In this document: positions 12,301-26,812 of the stretch, piece by piece
How positions within the stretch are numbered: the first letter of the stretch is position 1
Layout of the letters: every line of letters starts with the position of its first letter
NCBI GenBank assembly: GCA_013399305.1
Contig: VXAI01000180.1
Coordinates: 988,020-1,052,019 of the forward strand
Reading direction: 5' to 3'
DNA from: Rostratula benghalensis
Taxonomy: Eukaryota > Chordata > Aves > Charadriiformes > Rostratulidae
DNA: 64,000 nt
Notes under the pieces: generated by a model
Seen by the model: the letters and a program-made list of their open reading frames with translations, nothing else
Databases searched by the model: none
What the model was told of the DNA's origin: nothing
Translations under genes and position numbers: made by a program

Positions 12301-15300
12301 TAGCAAATGCCCATTTTTTCAATAGTGGTTCATCTCATCAGCCACCAGAAAATTAAATGCATAATTACTGCTCAAAGATACAGGTCACAGAGTCAAACAT
12401 CTCCTTTGCTCTAGCTAGTCATCGTCTGACAATCAGGAGTTGTAGCTTCAAATTTGAGGCTAAGATTTTCACACACCTGGAACACCCAATGCTTATTTCT
12501 TCCCTGTAGACAGGCCGCAAGGCAAAAACATCACAGTACCTTTCACGTGTCACCTGTCTCCATGTCCCCAGAGTTCAAAAAGCTCTGGAGCAGGCTGACA
12601 ACTATGCAATTGGGCACCAGACATCCACTTTTTTAACTTTTTTTTTCCCCCCCAAGTGCATTCATCCTCCATTTCAAATTACCTCTAAAATATGAAATTG
12701 CAACTTCATCACTGGCCAATTAGATTAATAGAGCAAGGAGCATCAACCATCATTCCTGTAACCTCTATTTTAAGAGGTAATAATTACCACATCCAACACT
12801 GGAAAATTCAAGAAACAGAGTAAAACTCCTGTGAACAGCAGCTACATGACAACTATTTAGACCAAGACATGCAGAGAAAATTGGATACAGATAAAGCTCC
12901 AGGGGACGTTAAATATGGATGGGGTACCTTGAAAGAGCAAAGACAAGATGATGTGTCACAGTCTTAAAAAATGCACTGGGTTGAAAGATTCACTGCTATA
13001 AAAGAGGGCATAGTCCAGTACAATCAGAGACCTGCTGCATTACCTTGTGAAACATAGCTTGACAGTCCTTTGACAGATTACAGGCAAGACCTATTCATTC
13101 TGAAAGGGTGAGGCCAAAAAAGGGAAGAAAAAAAAAACCCACCACAATCTGGAAAGCTTTTTTCAATGCTTGCCCATTTCAGAATGATGACAGCTAATTA
13201 TAGCAACTGCTTTCATTATGGGTGACCTCTGCTCAAAATGTGTGGTACCTTGTTACTGGAGCAAACTGGGGAAATGAATTAAATCACTTGGCCTAAGTCC
13301 TCATCCTTGCAAAGCACAGCAGAATCTGGCCCCTGGTTAGCTATGCAGCCATCCTGCCCCCCAAAGTTTCCTCCAGAAAGGACTTACTGCTGTAATGGAA
13401 AACACTGAAGCAGAACACATCACTGTGTGGGCTACACATGACCCATCTGAGCCTAGAAAGCTATTAAAAACCCAACCCTAACAAAAGAGATAATCAACAT
13501 ACCTATGGTCTTCACATTACTGTCAGGGACACACTCATGGTTGATTTTCTGCTAATGCTTAAAAAAAAAGTCTGTACTCTTGATGTGTTTTCATCTTTAT
13601 GAATAAATTCATGTCACAGACTGCTTGGTTAGCTGGCTATTCACAGACATCAAAGGAGACACGAAACTTTGAAGGGGGAAGGTAGGGTAGACATCATTAT
13701 GAACAGTGGGCAAGAGATATTTCTCTTGCAACTTCACTAAACGGTCACTGGAATAAAACTAAAACGAGTTACCACTTTTCTGAACAAGAAAGAAGCAGTT
13801 CCTACCTTTCAGTGAGCTAAGGAATCAGAGCTCTCCTATCACAATACTGTTTGCATGTTCAAACAGTTCACAGGAAAAAAATAAGTCCTTTTAAGTGACA
13901 ATATATAATCTTTTTAACATTTCTCCAAGAAAGAATATTTCGACAATGTGACATTTCTCTCTTGATTTTTTTCCACACAGATTTTTCACCTCTGGTGCAG
14001 TTTTTCTACAGTCCACTTCAGCTTCCATTTTTATTTCATAAGAATATGCATTGAGCTCCAGGCTTTACTTTCTGATTCTAAGTCACATTAATTGAATCGC
14101 ACTGCAGACCTGTAGCTCTTCTTCTGTATGGCAAAAGAACTATGATAAAGCTAAAGCAATTCGAATCTCATGCTGCTGTACACCAAATTACGATGCTAGC
14201 AGAGAAGAGTTCAAAGGCTGTACAAATACACTTTTTTTTTTTACAATTCATGAAATTGCTAAGATGCTTTGTGCAATGTTCAATATCCGTATTCAGCACT
14301 AAAATGCTCAAAAACGATGATGAACACAAACTTCAAAAGTACTTTCAAAGCTTTGATGGAGCACTTCTCACTTAAAAGACTTTGAGTGCAAGCAACGTGA
14401 AGGGTTTAAAACTCTACTAATTTGACCAAAAAGGGGAACAAGGACTGTTTTGTATTTATTGTGCTGCACAACAAAGCAATGTGTCTTCTCCTCTAGGAAC
14501 ACTGGGAATATTATGTTCAGAAAATACTAGTGATGCTATCGCCCCAAAAGGTTAAGAGAAGGATTTACTTATCTGCCATGATTTATGAAGCTGTCAAGAT
14601 TGCATCCAAACAGGACCAAGAAATACACCAATAGAAAAATCTTAGAAGGAAATCATCATGTCAGGGCATGAGCAGATAGATTCTTTCAGTAATGAAACAA
14701 GTGTTCTAATTCATGAATCACATTTGTTAGGAATAAATAAAAACAGAATCAAAGTTGGCACCTTCTGTCTTTACTAAACACTGAGGAAAAAGGTTCTCTC
14801 CCTGAGGCATAGCAGAGAAGGAAGCGTTATTTGTTGACCTACTCCAACAAGACCTGCTTGAGTGATGTTTTCCACCCTTTGTGTGGTGTTTGTGCTGTAC
14901 ATAAACAATATTGGCTGCTGATGCCAAGGTCTGGGTTGTCAGCTAAGTGCTCCGCTGTGACTTGGGTTTTAAGCAGCAAATTGTCAATGTCCCTCCAAGA
15001 GATGGACACTGCTGTAAAACCTGTCATTTACTTTAATGGCTCGGATGTCAGAGAGAAGTTTTGGCATGGCAGATGAAGCTGTCTGTTAATCCTCCCCCTC
15101 TGCACTGAGACTGATGGGATGGCCATGCTTACCCATCTAGCAAAGCTCCCCACATAAATTAATCCAAGCAATTTCCCGAAGTGTAATAAATAAAGATCAA
15201 CCTCTCACTGCCATTCCCTGGATGGATTACAGATGAGATACCATTTTGGTTCTGCAAATTTCAACCTTGGGGCAAGAGCAATACTTGACACAGTATAAAA

Positions 15301-18279
15301 TCTGACCAGAAAAACCTCCCAGATATACCCAGGATGACCAGGATTTGAACGAACATACTCCTCACTTATTGTAAGCTATAGCACTGATACAGCTTACACC
15401 TCAGACCAGTGTTACATCTTCCCCCTGCCATTAAAAGAGAACAGCTGATAAATGGCACTACAAAAAGGTATCATCTCTCCTAACTTTTATGATCTAAAAC
15501 TCAGACACGGATGTTAAGGTAGCTGTCTGGTCACTCTCCATAGCTGACAGCAAGTTGTCTCCACATGGCAGTTTATGTCACCTGTGTTAGATAGTTATCC
15601 CAGAGTGTTCTTCAAAGGTGCCTCTCTTTTACCTTTGAGGAAAAAAACCTCACCCACCGTGCCTGAGGTGCCTTAACATTAAAATGACTCTGTGCACTTG
15701 AACAACAAACACATTTTGTTTACCTGAGACAACTCACACTCTAGAAGTCTTCTTCAAACAAGAAGTGCAAACAACTACGCTGAAGCTATTAAAAGTGAGA
15801 GAACAAAGATACTGGGTCAGGCAAAAAGTCTAGCTAACATAATATCCTGAATCTAACAGCGTCCCCAGGAGGTGGCTAGGGAGACATATTAAAAAAACAA
15901 CCCAACAAATGAACCAGGACATAGTTTGATATTTCTCTGATTTGTCTACCCAGCATCATTTTACTCTCAGTACGCTCTTACATCTCCAGATACCCTATCA
16001 TCAGAATTAAACCAGTGAAGTTTTAGTTGAAGTATGTGCAGATTTCCTGCATATCTAATTCAGCAATAATATAATTTGTCTATACACACAGACTGCACCA
16101 GCCCCTCAGTGCAGTTACACGTTCAGACAGGTCTAAATGGTACATAGGTGTTTCTAGAGGTCCTTGCTTTATAGAATAGGATTGTACTCATCTCCACATC
16201 CTGGCACAAAGCAGGAGTTAAAAATATTACTTACACAGCAGACTACAGGGCAGTATCATGGTCCCCACACATTCAGCTTCATCAGCAGCGTGAAAATATC
16301 CTGACAGAAAGCATTGAAAAATGCAACTATCCCACAGGGGACCTTGGTTTGGAGGAAACGTAGACTCAAAGGTGAAGACGTTCACTGTGTGTCAGTGCCT
16401 CAGACAGGTTCACCTACTAAAGAGAATGAAAAAGATAAATCAAAGTGAATCCCAGCTTCCAACTGGGAAACCAACCGCACATCATGGATAAAGGGAGAGG
16501 CATTAAGAATGTGCTACCAAGGATGACACTTTTTTGGTAAACCTTGTGTCTTTATTGGACCTGCCACTCCTACTAGGGGTATGCCTTTAGAACCATAACT
16601 TTCCAGTTTGGGGCAAATGTCTATTTCTTACAATTCTGTGGAATACAAGACTTAGACAACTGAGGCAATGTTTCCCTTCATTGAAGGAAAAGCTTACACT
16701 GACTCCTGTTAGCTCTGGGACAGGTCTCCCTGAGTAGTCAAAAAATACTATGATTGCATACAGACATACATCTAAGCTTGAGCTGAATGTGACAGTGCAT
16801 CCTGCCTTTGCTCAGGATATGAATATGTAGAAAAAGGGCACAGGGTTTGCTGCATCAGAAGGACAGCAACAAACATCAGGAGCTAAACAACGAGAGCGAC
16901 TAAGGACTGGGACTTTTATATGCAAGAGACAATAGACAGAAGAGAAACCAGCTCCTCATAGAGGCAGAGGTGTCCTTGGCCTAGAGAGAGGAAAGGTTTG
17001 TAAATCAGGGCACCTCTGCATGCTGCTGCAGTAGCAGTGACCCAGTTCACAGGCCCCCTGATGATACTCCCATGGATGATTTACCAAGCTGTTGGTAGAG
17101 AGTACCAGCACACAACCATTACACCTGGCAGCGTAGGACCCACAGAGCCGTTCTAGAGAGCCTTCTGCAAGGCACAGAGCCACACTCAGCCTTTGTGGCA
17201 AGCAGGTAAGAAAAGTGAAACTTTTATTCCTCTCCCTCTCTTCCTCAGGAATTTTCAGTATTTATCAGTGTCTGTGAAAACTGACAGGACTAACGCTAGG
17301 AAGCACAAGTGCTTTTGATTGACAGTGTGCAGGGCTTCTGTCACTAACGCATTACTCCCATTTTTTCCAGCTAAGAAATAATGAGGCAGAAAACATTTAA
17401 AGTATTCTAAAAAAACCCAAAAAAACTTTCATTTCCCCAGGGCCACCAGCCACGCATTAGTCTGCAGCACACATCAGTGTCTCTCACTGGCCACTCTTTA
17501 TTCCAAAGAGCACAGGCGAGTTGCAAGAGTGACTTAGCCCAGACAAAAATTCAACTCGGGCTTAAAATTCTTAGAATACTATGCCTTTCATTGGCATGCA
17601 AGAACAAACTAAGTTGATTGATGAGAGAAAAGAAACATTTGTCTCAAGTATAATAACGTCTCTTTGCTACATTTCTTACATTTCCTGCAATACTTTGTGT
17701 CTAGAGACATCAGATTGTTTTTCAGATATTAATAAATGAGCATTATGCATCCTGTATTATCTATCTTTCCTCATTTTGCAGAGGTATGAAAACATCAAAT
17801 GAGTTTACCCGATTTCCAGTTCTGAATGGGCTAAGAGCAAACTTGGGACTATTCCAAATCTCAATGCCATCCTTGGGCCACACGGAAATATTTTTGAGCC
17901 ACAGTACAATAAAGGGTCAAATCACCATGTATTACACCAGATCAAAATTAATTCTTTCCTGCGTGTAAAAGTAGGCTGGAAGACTCCTTTGTTCCATCTT
18001 ATCGATCTCAAAAGAAAAGATGAAGGAAGGATAGAAATTGCTTTGTCTAATCTCAAGAAAATGGTTCCAGTTCCCCAGCCTCAACAATGCTCTAAATAGC
18101 AGTGGAGACAAGAAACTCTCTAGGTCTAAGATATTGGTTGCATTCCCCTAATTTTACTCCTATCCATGCATGTCACGTATACAAACAGAAATGGAAAAAA
18201 AGGCAATAAAAACTGTTAAAGTGAAAAAACCACCTCTTTTTAATGTAAAGAATCAAAAGTTTTAGAATTCAGTTTGTAA

Positions 18280-19995
18280 GAGCCTCCAGCTCTTCAAGGA
18301 GTTAGTCAAAAGGACAAAAGGATCCCCTGGGAAATGGTCCTCAGGGACAAGGGAGCAAAACGGAGCGGGCAGATGTTTAAAGACACTTTCCATAGAGCAC
18401 AAGAGCTCTTGATCCCCAGGAGTAAGAAATCAAGCAAGAAAGGGAAGCAACCACCATGGCTGGGTTGGGACCTGCTGGTCAAAATAGAAGGCAAGAAGGA
18501 ACTGCACGGGCAGTTTCAAGCAGGACCAGGTATCCTGGGAAGAACTTAGGACACTGCCCCTGTGGGGATGAGGTCAGGAATGCCAAGGCACAGTTGTGGC
18601 TGGCAAGGGATAGCCAGAATAACAAGAAGGGCTTCTACAGGTATGTCAACCGGATAAGGAAGGTGAAAGAAAGTGTACCCCCCACAATGAGCAAGAACAG
18701 CAAACTGATGACAACAGAGGGGAAGGCTGAGATTCTCAACAACTTTTCTGCCTCAGTCTTCACTGCTAACCCCTCTCCTCAGACCTGAGTTGAAAGACCA
18801 GGCAAAACCAGGGACTATGAGAATAAAGAACCATCCACTGTAGAAGACCACCAGGTTTGAGACCTTCTAAGGAACCTGAAGGTCCATAAGTCCACGAGAT
18901 CTGATGGAATGCATCCATAGGTTGAGGGAGCTGGTGGATTAAATTGCTAAGTCACTGGCCATTGTATTTCTAAAGACATGGCAGTCCCATGAAGCTCCCG
19001 CTGACTGGAAAAAGGGAAACATAATCCCCATTTTCAAAAATGGAAGTAAAGAAGACCCAGATCCTCCTGGAATCGCTGATAAGGCACATGGGAAATAAGG
19101 AAGTGGTTGGTGATAGCCAACCATGCCTGACAAACTTGGATGATTTCTATGATCTTGCTACAGCATCAGTAGATAAGGGGAGAGCAGAGGTCACCTACCC
19201 AGACTTATACAAAGCATTTGGGATTGTCGTGCATGACATCCTGATCTCTAAACTTGAGAGACACAGATTTGATGGATGGACCACTTGGTGGATAAGGAAC
19301 TAGGCCACACTCAAAGGGTTGCAGTCAATGGCTCAAGGTCCAAGTGGAGATCAGCGATGACTGGTATTCCTTAGGGGTCAGTACTGGGACCAGTGCTGTT
19401 TAAAATCTGTCAGCAACATGGACAGTGGGATTGAGTGCACCCTCAGCAAGTTTGCCAACAACACCAAGCTGTGTGGCATGGTCAACAGACTGGAGGGAAG
19501 GAATGCCATCCAGAGGGACCTGGACAGGCTGGAGAGGTGGGACCATGTGAGCCTCATTAAGTTCAACCAAGCCAAGTGTAAGGTCCTGTACCTGGGTCAT
19601 GACAATCCCAGGCACAGATACAGATACAGAGAATGGATTGAGAGCAGCCCTGAGGAGAAGAACTTGGGGGTGTTGGTGGATCAGAAGCTCAACATGAGCT
19701 GGTAATGGATGCTGGCAGCCCAGAAAGCCAACTGCATCCTGGGCTGTATCAAAAGAAGCATGGCCAGCAGGTCCAGGGAGGTGCTCTGCTCTCATGAGAC
19801 CCCACCTGGAGTATACTGCATCCAGTTCCAGAGTCCTCAGCACAGGAAGACCATGGTCCTGTTGGAATGGGTCCAGCAGAGCACTACAAAGATGATCAAT
19901 CAGAGGTATGGAACACCTCTCCTATGAGGACAGGCTGAGAGACTTGGGGTTGTTCAGCTTGGAGAAGGCGGCTGTGGGAAGACCTCAGAGCTCGG
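18280..19995 (+). mobile_element. CR1 ORF2 fragment, about 1.7 kb, old
   Basis: The connector region (KSSKKGKQPPWLGWD, KGFYRYVNRIRKVKESVP), RT blocks ([26 protein letters not shown]) and C-terminal blocks (IKFNQAKCKVLYLGHDN, EEKNLGVLVDQKLNMSW, ANCILGCIKRSM) follow each other in shifting frames. The catalytic F-A-D-D reads FANN (about 19450). It lacks both the 5' end and the terminal 3' end, stopping in the segment GACTTGGGGTTGTTCAGC. Confidence 0.9.
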
Positions 19996-22900
19996 AAGGG
20001 ACTCTTGATCAGGGAACTCTCCTTGGAGTAAGCTGCTTTCCCCCCAACCTCTATCACCTCTAATTAGCCAATCTGGCCTGAACCACAACAGATGCCTAGA
20101 AGAAGTTGTACTTTGGATGTGTAGCATCCTTATTTTCTCCCAGAGACTGTGCTGTCTGGATCAAGCTACAGCTCCTATGATTCAGTATAATTTCTCTTGC
20201 TGGTCTAGGGGGACTTTCAGATCATGGTAATTACAGCAGCTTTGGGAGACAGAACTGTCATGCTGGAGAAGAGTTTGGAGTGCTGATGGCTCTAATATCA
20301 CAGAACAGTGGCGTTCCAAAAATGCTTTGGGTTTAGGCTAGAGCATTTCAGTTTTGGAAAGAGAAAGTGTATATGCATGATTTTTAACTTTCAGTGGCTC
20401 TGTTGTCTGATTAACTAAAAGCTACTGAATAACATGCATGGAACATTTCAGTCCAGCAGGTGCACAAATCGATAATTTTAATAATGTGCTTTCAACAACT
20501 GTTGTTCTACAAAAACATAAATAAAACAGATGTCAGTGCAGGGCAGGACTGCCTTGCAGAGCCCTGTCACAAAGCAGATCATGCCCTTCCTCCTCCCCAG
20601 TGCATCCCATTGCATCAGTTGCTGGCAGTGTTGGAGTGACACTGCTATCACACTTAAGAAAGCAAAAGATACTTTCCTGAGCTTGATCCCTTCAGAGCTA
20701 TTGCCAGGCCTGAGCAAACACCAGGAGCTCCCACAGCTAATCCCTGGGAACACTAATCCCCCCTGTGAAGCTTTCCCCAGGGAATGTGTTTGTTGGCAAA
20801 GGTATCCTTTTTCATTGCAGCTGGGGTGGGGGTAGCACCATCCTGTTCTGCCCTCCAGGCAGCTCACTGCCTCCACCCACATGGACCACGGGCTTTGCTT
20901 TGGGACCACCACCTGCCACCATTTAAGACAGAGCACACACTGTGAAACCTAATCATCACCAATACAGGAATGCAATTAACTCATTTGGTGTTTACATGAC
21001 AGATGTGGCAGTGTGCTCTCCCTGCTTCCCCCCCCAACTCCAGCTGTAACCATCAGTGGGAGCTGTGATGAGTTGCACCTGGACTTTGGGGGGGAAGGCT
21101 AGCAACACAGCCAAAACACTGTGGGGAGGTGTGGGGACTGTCTGGAGTGGGGACCTAGATATTTTGTTCCCATGAGAATATGACTATAGGTCATTTTTCT
21201 CACTCTATAAATAGTGTGCCCTTTGAACTCTCCTGTATGGCTGCTGCTGCACGCCAGGATCTCCCTTTTTGTGAGGACACTCACTTGAGGTTCTACTCCT
21301 CAAGGCAGAGGGATTCCTTGCCACAACAGGTTCTCAGTGACTGACTAACAGCATGCTAAACCTTGAAATCTTAGCTAAGTAACATAAGCACTGATTGTGC
21401 ATATATCATCCTTTAAACATAAGCCATTGACCAAGTCTGGGGCTAGGGTTGGATCCAGCTGCACCCAGACTCCTCTCTGAGAAGTTTAGAAAGCCAGGGG
21501 ATCCTTTCTGAACCTCATGACTCAACGGGAGGGTCCCTCTGTCACCTTGTCTGACCATGTCCTCTCTGTGGTAAATAACTGAGTGTACCTCTCTACCGAA
21601 TCTCGTAAAACACTGTCACATTTACTACTAATTTTGTTAAAGCACTGTTTCACCTTAATAAATAAATATTTCACTACTTCTCTCTTACAAGTGAAGTCAA
21701 TCACTCTGCCCAAGACAACAGATCCGTGGTAAATCCAGCATTAAAACCTCAGAGTCCTGACACCCAGCTCCCCACTATTACCTGTGGTAATAGCTCATTC
21801 CTAGGGCAGAGCACACCCATTGAAATGAGACAATGCTATTTGCCATCATTTTCATGGCACAGAATGCAGTGAGATTACATTTAAAATTAAGGTTTTTGTA
21901 TATAAATTGCTTACAGATCTTCTAAAGAAGATATATATATACATAGGTATGTAATAGTGCACAGTTGTAAGGCAAGTTTACAAGCACCACATCGAGTTTC
22001 TAACTTCCATGCCATGTGACAAACTCTTACTAAATTATCACTTCCTGACACTTCCTGAACAGGACACTCTTATGGAATGATGACAGCAAAAGCAAACTAC
22101 CCGACACACAGTTTAGCTTGGAAAAGTCTGAAAAACTCAGTTGCACAAAATAAGCAATAAAAGTTTAGAAGTCCTGAAAAAAACTTCCATTTTGCAGGAA
22201 ATGGTGCTGCTATCCTGAGGCTTCAGTACGCAAAAATAATATTTTCAAGGAAGATTTCACTGAAATTTGGCTTAGGTTAGACAATCTAGTGGTCCTTCTG
22301 GTCTCCTAATCTCTGAATCAAAAATGAATCTAAGAAACTAATTTGAAAACAAGAAGAAAAATTCCAAGGAATGAAAACTGTGCAGCAGATCAGAAAGGCT
22401 TATTTTCAATTAATGTTTTGAACAGTGATGCTGTCATCTCACATTTTACAACCGACTAGGACACGAATGTTTCAAAACATTTCTAACCACGAATAGGTAC
22501 AGTAAAATTAAAATTGAACCATGAGGAAATGTCCAAGACACCAGAGGGAACACTGTGTTTGAAGCAAGTGGCTGTGCTCCCCCTGCAATTCCTGTCAAGG
22601 CACAGAATCCATCAGACAAAACAAAGAGTAAAAGTCAAGGGGCTGAGCTCAGATTTAACAGAACAGAGATGATTTTCTTGCTGAGCTCATATATTACCAG
22701 CAGAGCAAACCATTCTCCTTCAGAAGGTCACACTGCTTTGGGGCCACAGGTAGCATCGCTGAACCAATCTTGTACCTCAGGACCTTTGGATGCATCATGC
22801 TGCACCAGGGGTGGTGAGAGAGGACTGCAGCACATCCAGTTGTAAGAGCCACTTTACTCTTCTTGCTCAATTCATTTTTTCCTCCTTCTCTCCTCTTTTG

Positions 22901-25900
22901 GGCATGGTCAGTCCCTTTACACCCACCGCCACAAACCACAAGGCTATGCCAGCTCCTTCCCACTCATAGTTTTTTGGGGTAACACACCATCACTGCCTTC
23001 CACAGGGCAAACTTTCACACCCAGGGCTGGAAAGCAAAGTGGAGAGAAACTACGGAAACCAAACACAGACTCCAACAGCCACACATTGGAAGAGCCCTTG
23101 GATTTGCCCTGGTGGTTCCTCCTGCGGTGGTTTGTTCAGATTTGTGTCCAGCAGAGCCGGGAGCAGCTGAGAAAAACCCAGAGCTGAACAAACACCAGCA
23201 AGGAAGCAATGACTGGATGTTTTTTCTAAACATCAACACAAGCACATCAGCTTCTTAAACAAGCCTTTAGGGAGACTTTGTCGTTCCGCAGCCCATGAGA
23301 TAAATGTGATTTTGCTGTTTAATGCACGTGTAGACAACTTGCTGAGAACAGCACCTCTTTTGCAAGGCATGAATTGGGGCCTTCCAGAGTTTTTCTTCGT
23401 AATGTTTTGTGTTCGTTCAAATAATGAAAAAGGTTATAGCCTTTGTAATAATTATCTCAAACAGAGACATTAATGAATCATTCATCGAATGAAAGGGAAC
23501 AAGTGTTCTATAAAATGCTTTAGAAAACTTGCCTTTGTTCTAGTCATTTAGCAGCTGGCAGCTGCCTCATCTCCATGCACACACACACGGGGATTAAAAC
23601 AAGAGAAAAATCGGGCTTAAAGCTAACACAACCAAAGGCTAGAGGGTAAAATTTTCACAATACCCTGTGTAATTTATGCATTCACATACTATCCAAAAAC
23701 CACAAGTTTAGACTCTATATGATGCTCCTCTTGCAAAACCACCCCGCAGAAATCCAGTTCCCCTGCTGGTGCTGCAGCCACAAGTCACGAAGCCAGACAC
23801 ATACCCTCACTCACAACCGTGCTGTCTCAGCTGGCTCTAGGAGCCCCTGCACCTAGACGTGCTCCTCAGAAGTCCGAGCTCTTCTCGGACCCTGGTCCCT
23901 AGAGAAGTAAACCAGCACAACCAGAACAAAAGCACTGTTAGACCCCATGCCCAGAGCTGCTTCTTCAGGCAGAGCGTGGGAGCTCTCTTCTGCACACTCC
24001 GATCAAAAGCTGCACCTGAAGTGCTCCTTCTGCCAAAGGGGTGAACCTGCCCACATGGACAGTCGTATCTGCTTGCTTCATACATGTGCTTTATCATCCT
24101 TAGCTGCTTGAACAGCAGACAGATGGCTGCCAATGGGCAGATTTGGGGATTTTTCCATTCCTCTCCTTAGTGTGACGGGTAGTGTGTTATTGAATAAACA
24201 GACAAGCCAGATCCTGGGAAAGGTCAGGATTCATTATGAGTAAGGGGAAACAACTTATCCCTCACATGCACATAATTGGGCCTGACTTCCATTAACATGA
24301 GGCAAACAGGCAGCTTCCGACTGGGTACCTCAAGGGAGAGTGATAAAAATAGCTGCAGGCTCAACCAAGTTTAGAGGGGAGAGAAGACTAGCACAACAGC
24401 TAACAGGGAACCACAAATGAGATTACAAAGAGATGCAAAGGAGACTGCAAGTGACTGTTTGCCCCCCAGACAAGTATTTTACTCCATTCATTACAAAGCT
24501 CCCCCCCAGGTTAGTCTGGAAAGGACAAAACAGGGAATCTTTGCAAGTACTTTCACCACATCTTTTGTGAAGATCTGATACTAAAGCAATACTGCTTCTT
24601 CTGGGCAATAATCACATGGTTTTGACATTATTCTTCCCCAGCTGTTTCTATTCAGCCAGAGTCTAACTCAGTGGTCATTATCTCAACGAGATCAGCTGGT
24701 CAGATACCTGTTAGCTTTAGGAAGACAGGAGTGTCAGCAGGGTTGATGCTACAGTCAACCTTCCACTCCGGTCAGATGGAAGCCATGTGTAACTAGTGTC
24801 TCCAAAAAGCTAACAGAATTCTTGTGACCACCCTGGGGAAGACAGACAAGAACAGTGTTTCTGCTTTGAACTGAGACAACAGAGAAATCCAGGCACGACC
24901 TGCCACTGAAAGCCTGAATCAACGTACCAAAATCCAATTCAGAGCAGGCTGATAGCACTGCTCTAAGTCCCAGGATAACCACCTGCCCCTGTTTAAGCTG
25001 GTTTTATTTAACTCTGCTCAGCAAATGTTTCAAAACTGTATGTTTTTGCAGCATAGCCTAGCTTTGTACCAACACATCAGAACCATTCCTGCACAGAGGA
25101 GGTGGATCCAGCACATCAGAAAGTACTGGCCTTACCCTCCTGCTTTGCAACCCACCAACAAGTGGGTGCTCAAAAACCAGAAGAAACCACCTCCTGTCCA
25201 CAGCCACACTGGGTAGCTTCACCTGGGGCAGCAGCCATGGGGACAGGGAAACTTGGTTAAGCATCTACCACCTCCTCTCTGCACTTGTGGATGGAGCTAC
25301 CTTTTGCCTTAAATTGTCCTGAGATGTAGCAACCTTCCATTTCCAGTGGAGACCCACACCTAGATTTGCTCATATCTCATGTAGTTTTTCCTCCCTGTAG
25401 AAGGCAAAGGCCCTACCATAGAAGCCAGAGACTGACTTCTGAAGGAAAAAATAATTAAGAAAAACTAAAATACAGGCAGTTTCACAAAATTCAGTTTAAG
25501 AAAGGACAAACATCCTTGATGAAAAACAGCTATGCTCATTTGAGACAAGAACACTAAACAGAAATCAGAATAAAAAAAATGGCATGACAGAGCAAGAAGT
25601 GGAAGTTCAACCCACACTTGAATGAGGCACAATGCATTTTCAAATATGTCGAAGCTGCATTCCTCATCCAAGCCTCACAAGGTACAAGACTCTCCTGCCT
25701 TGCAAAGTTAATGTCATAATCTTCATGAGTAACACCTTTACTATGATAGGCTGTGAAATACTGACTCTTTGGAATATAATTATATGATAGCACACAATAT
25801 TTCTTAGTCTAATTTATCCCACATCTGAAGTGAGGCAACTGCAGGGTTAAAACCCAGTAAACTCAACTTTTCTTTTTTCCCCCTCATATATTCATGTTGC

Positions 25901-26613
25901 TTTTTTATTTTGTCTCCCCAAGAGTCGAACATTTTAGAACTTGATGAGCCTGCAAATAATGGTCCCAAATTTTAGCAATCCACACCTAAGTGGATGAATA
26001 GCAGTGCAAAGCAATATAATTACCAGAAGCCACCTGTGCCAGACAGTGAACAATCTGCCCAAAGAAGTGAAAACCTCCACAAGTCACTCCCTTTGCTGAC
26101 AGCAAGAATTCTTCAAATGAAAAATGCTTCCTTTTTGCCATTCCATACCTCTGACATTATCCATAGCCTATTAATGTAAAAGCAGAAAATGGCAGCTTTC
26201 AGGAATGCATGCTTGTTACATAAAGTGCTGTAAACACTCTGTTGAAGTTAGACTGTGCTTAAGCTTCATCAGCTTCAGAATCGATTTGGATGCTCTTCTA
26301 AACGGATGCCTAAAGATACTGGAAGTCTGGCAGAACACCTCAGAGGAGGTCCAAGCTGGTGGGAAAAGCACAGCTTCCCTGCAGAGGAGCGGCCGCTCTC
26401 TCGCTCAGCCTGCACACACTCTCAGGACGCTGCAGAGGTGACCCATGGGTCAGCATGCTCCAGTAGGTACCAAACCACGGGTGTCTGAGCAAGCCTGGCT
26501 CATGGAGTTGCAGAACACCAAGAAGGAGCACAGGCAGACACCACTGTGGTTAGTGAGGATGGTGCAGATGCTCTCTGCTGGTGGAACGGGCTGGAAATGG
26601 CAGCAACAGATCT
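19996..26613. other. Intergenic sequence, no gene seen
   Basis: No CR1, LTR or supported exon was recognised. A short AT dinucleotide tract lies near 21931-21942. Open frames are short and have no recognisable motifs. Confidence 0.6.
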
Positions 26614-26812
26614 CATAGAATTGTCTGGGTTGGAAGGGACCTTTCAGATCATCTAGACCAACCACGAACCTAACTCTGATTAAAACCAACCCATCACTAA
26701 ACCATGTCACTGAGCACTATGTCAACGCACCTCCCGGGATGGGCCTCAACCCCTGCCCTGGGCAGCCCAGGCCAAGCCTTCACAACCCTTTCCAGGGAAA
26801 CATTTTTCCTAG
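26614..26812 (-). mobile_element. CR1 3' end
   Basis: It starts CATAGAATTGTCTGGGTTGG and continues GGACCTTTCAGATCATCTAG and GGGCAGCCCAGGCCAAGCC. It is the same subfamily type as the 28051 element, truncated after about 200 bases. Confidence 0.9.

Larger units (their letters stand above)
5021..18279. other. 13 kb of mostly unique intergenic DNA
   Basis: No CR1 copy and no supported gene was found. Simple tracts are poly-A near 5620-5635 and 8076-8096, and a purine tract near 9282-9345. A 46-base exon-like segment at 6911-6956 is reported as a finding. The density of recognisable repeats is much lower here than in the rest of the window. Confidence 0.6.
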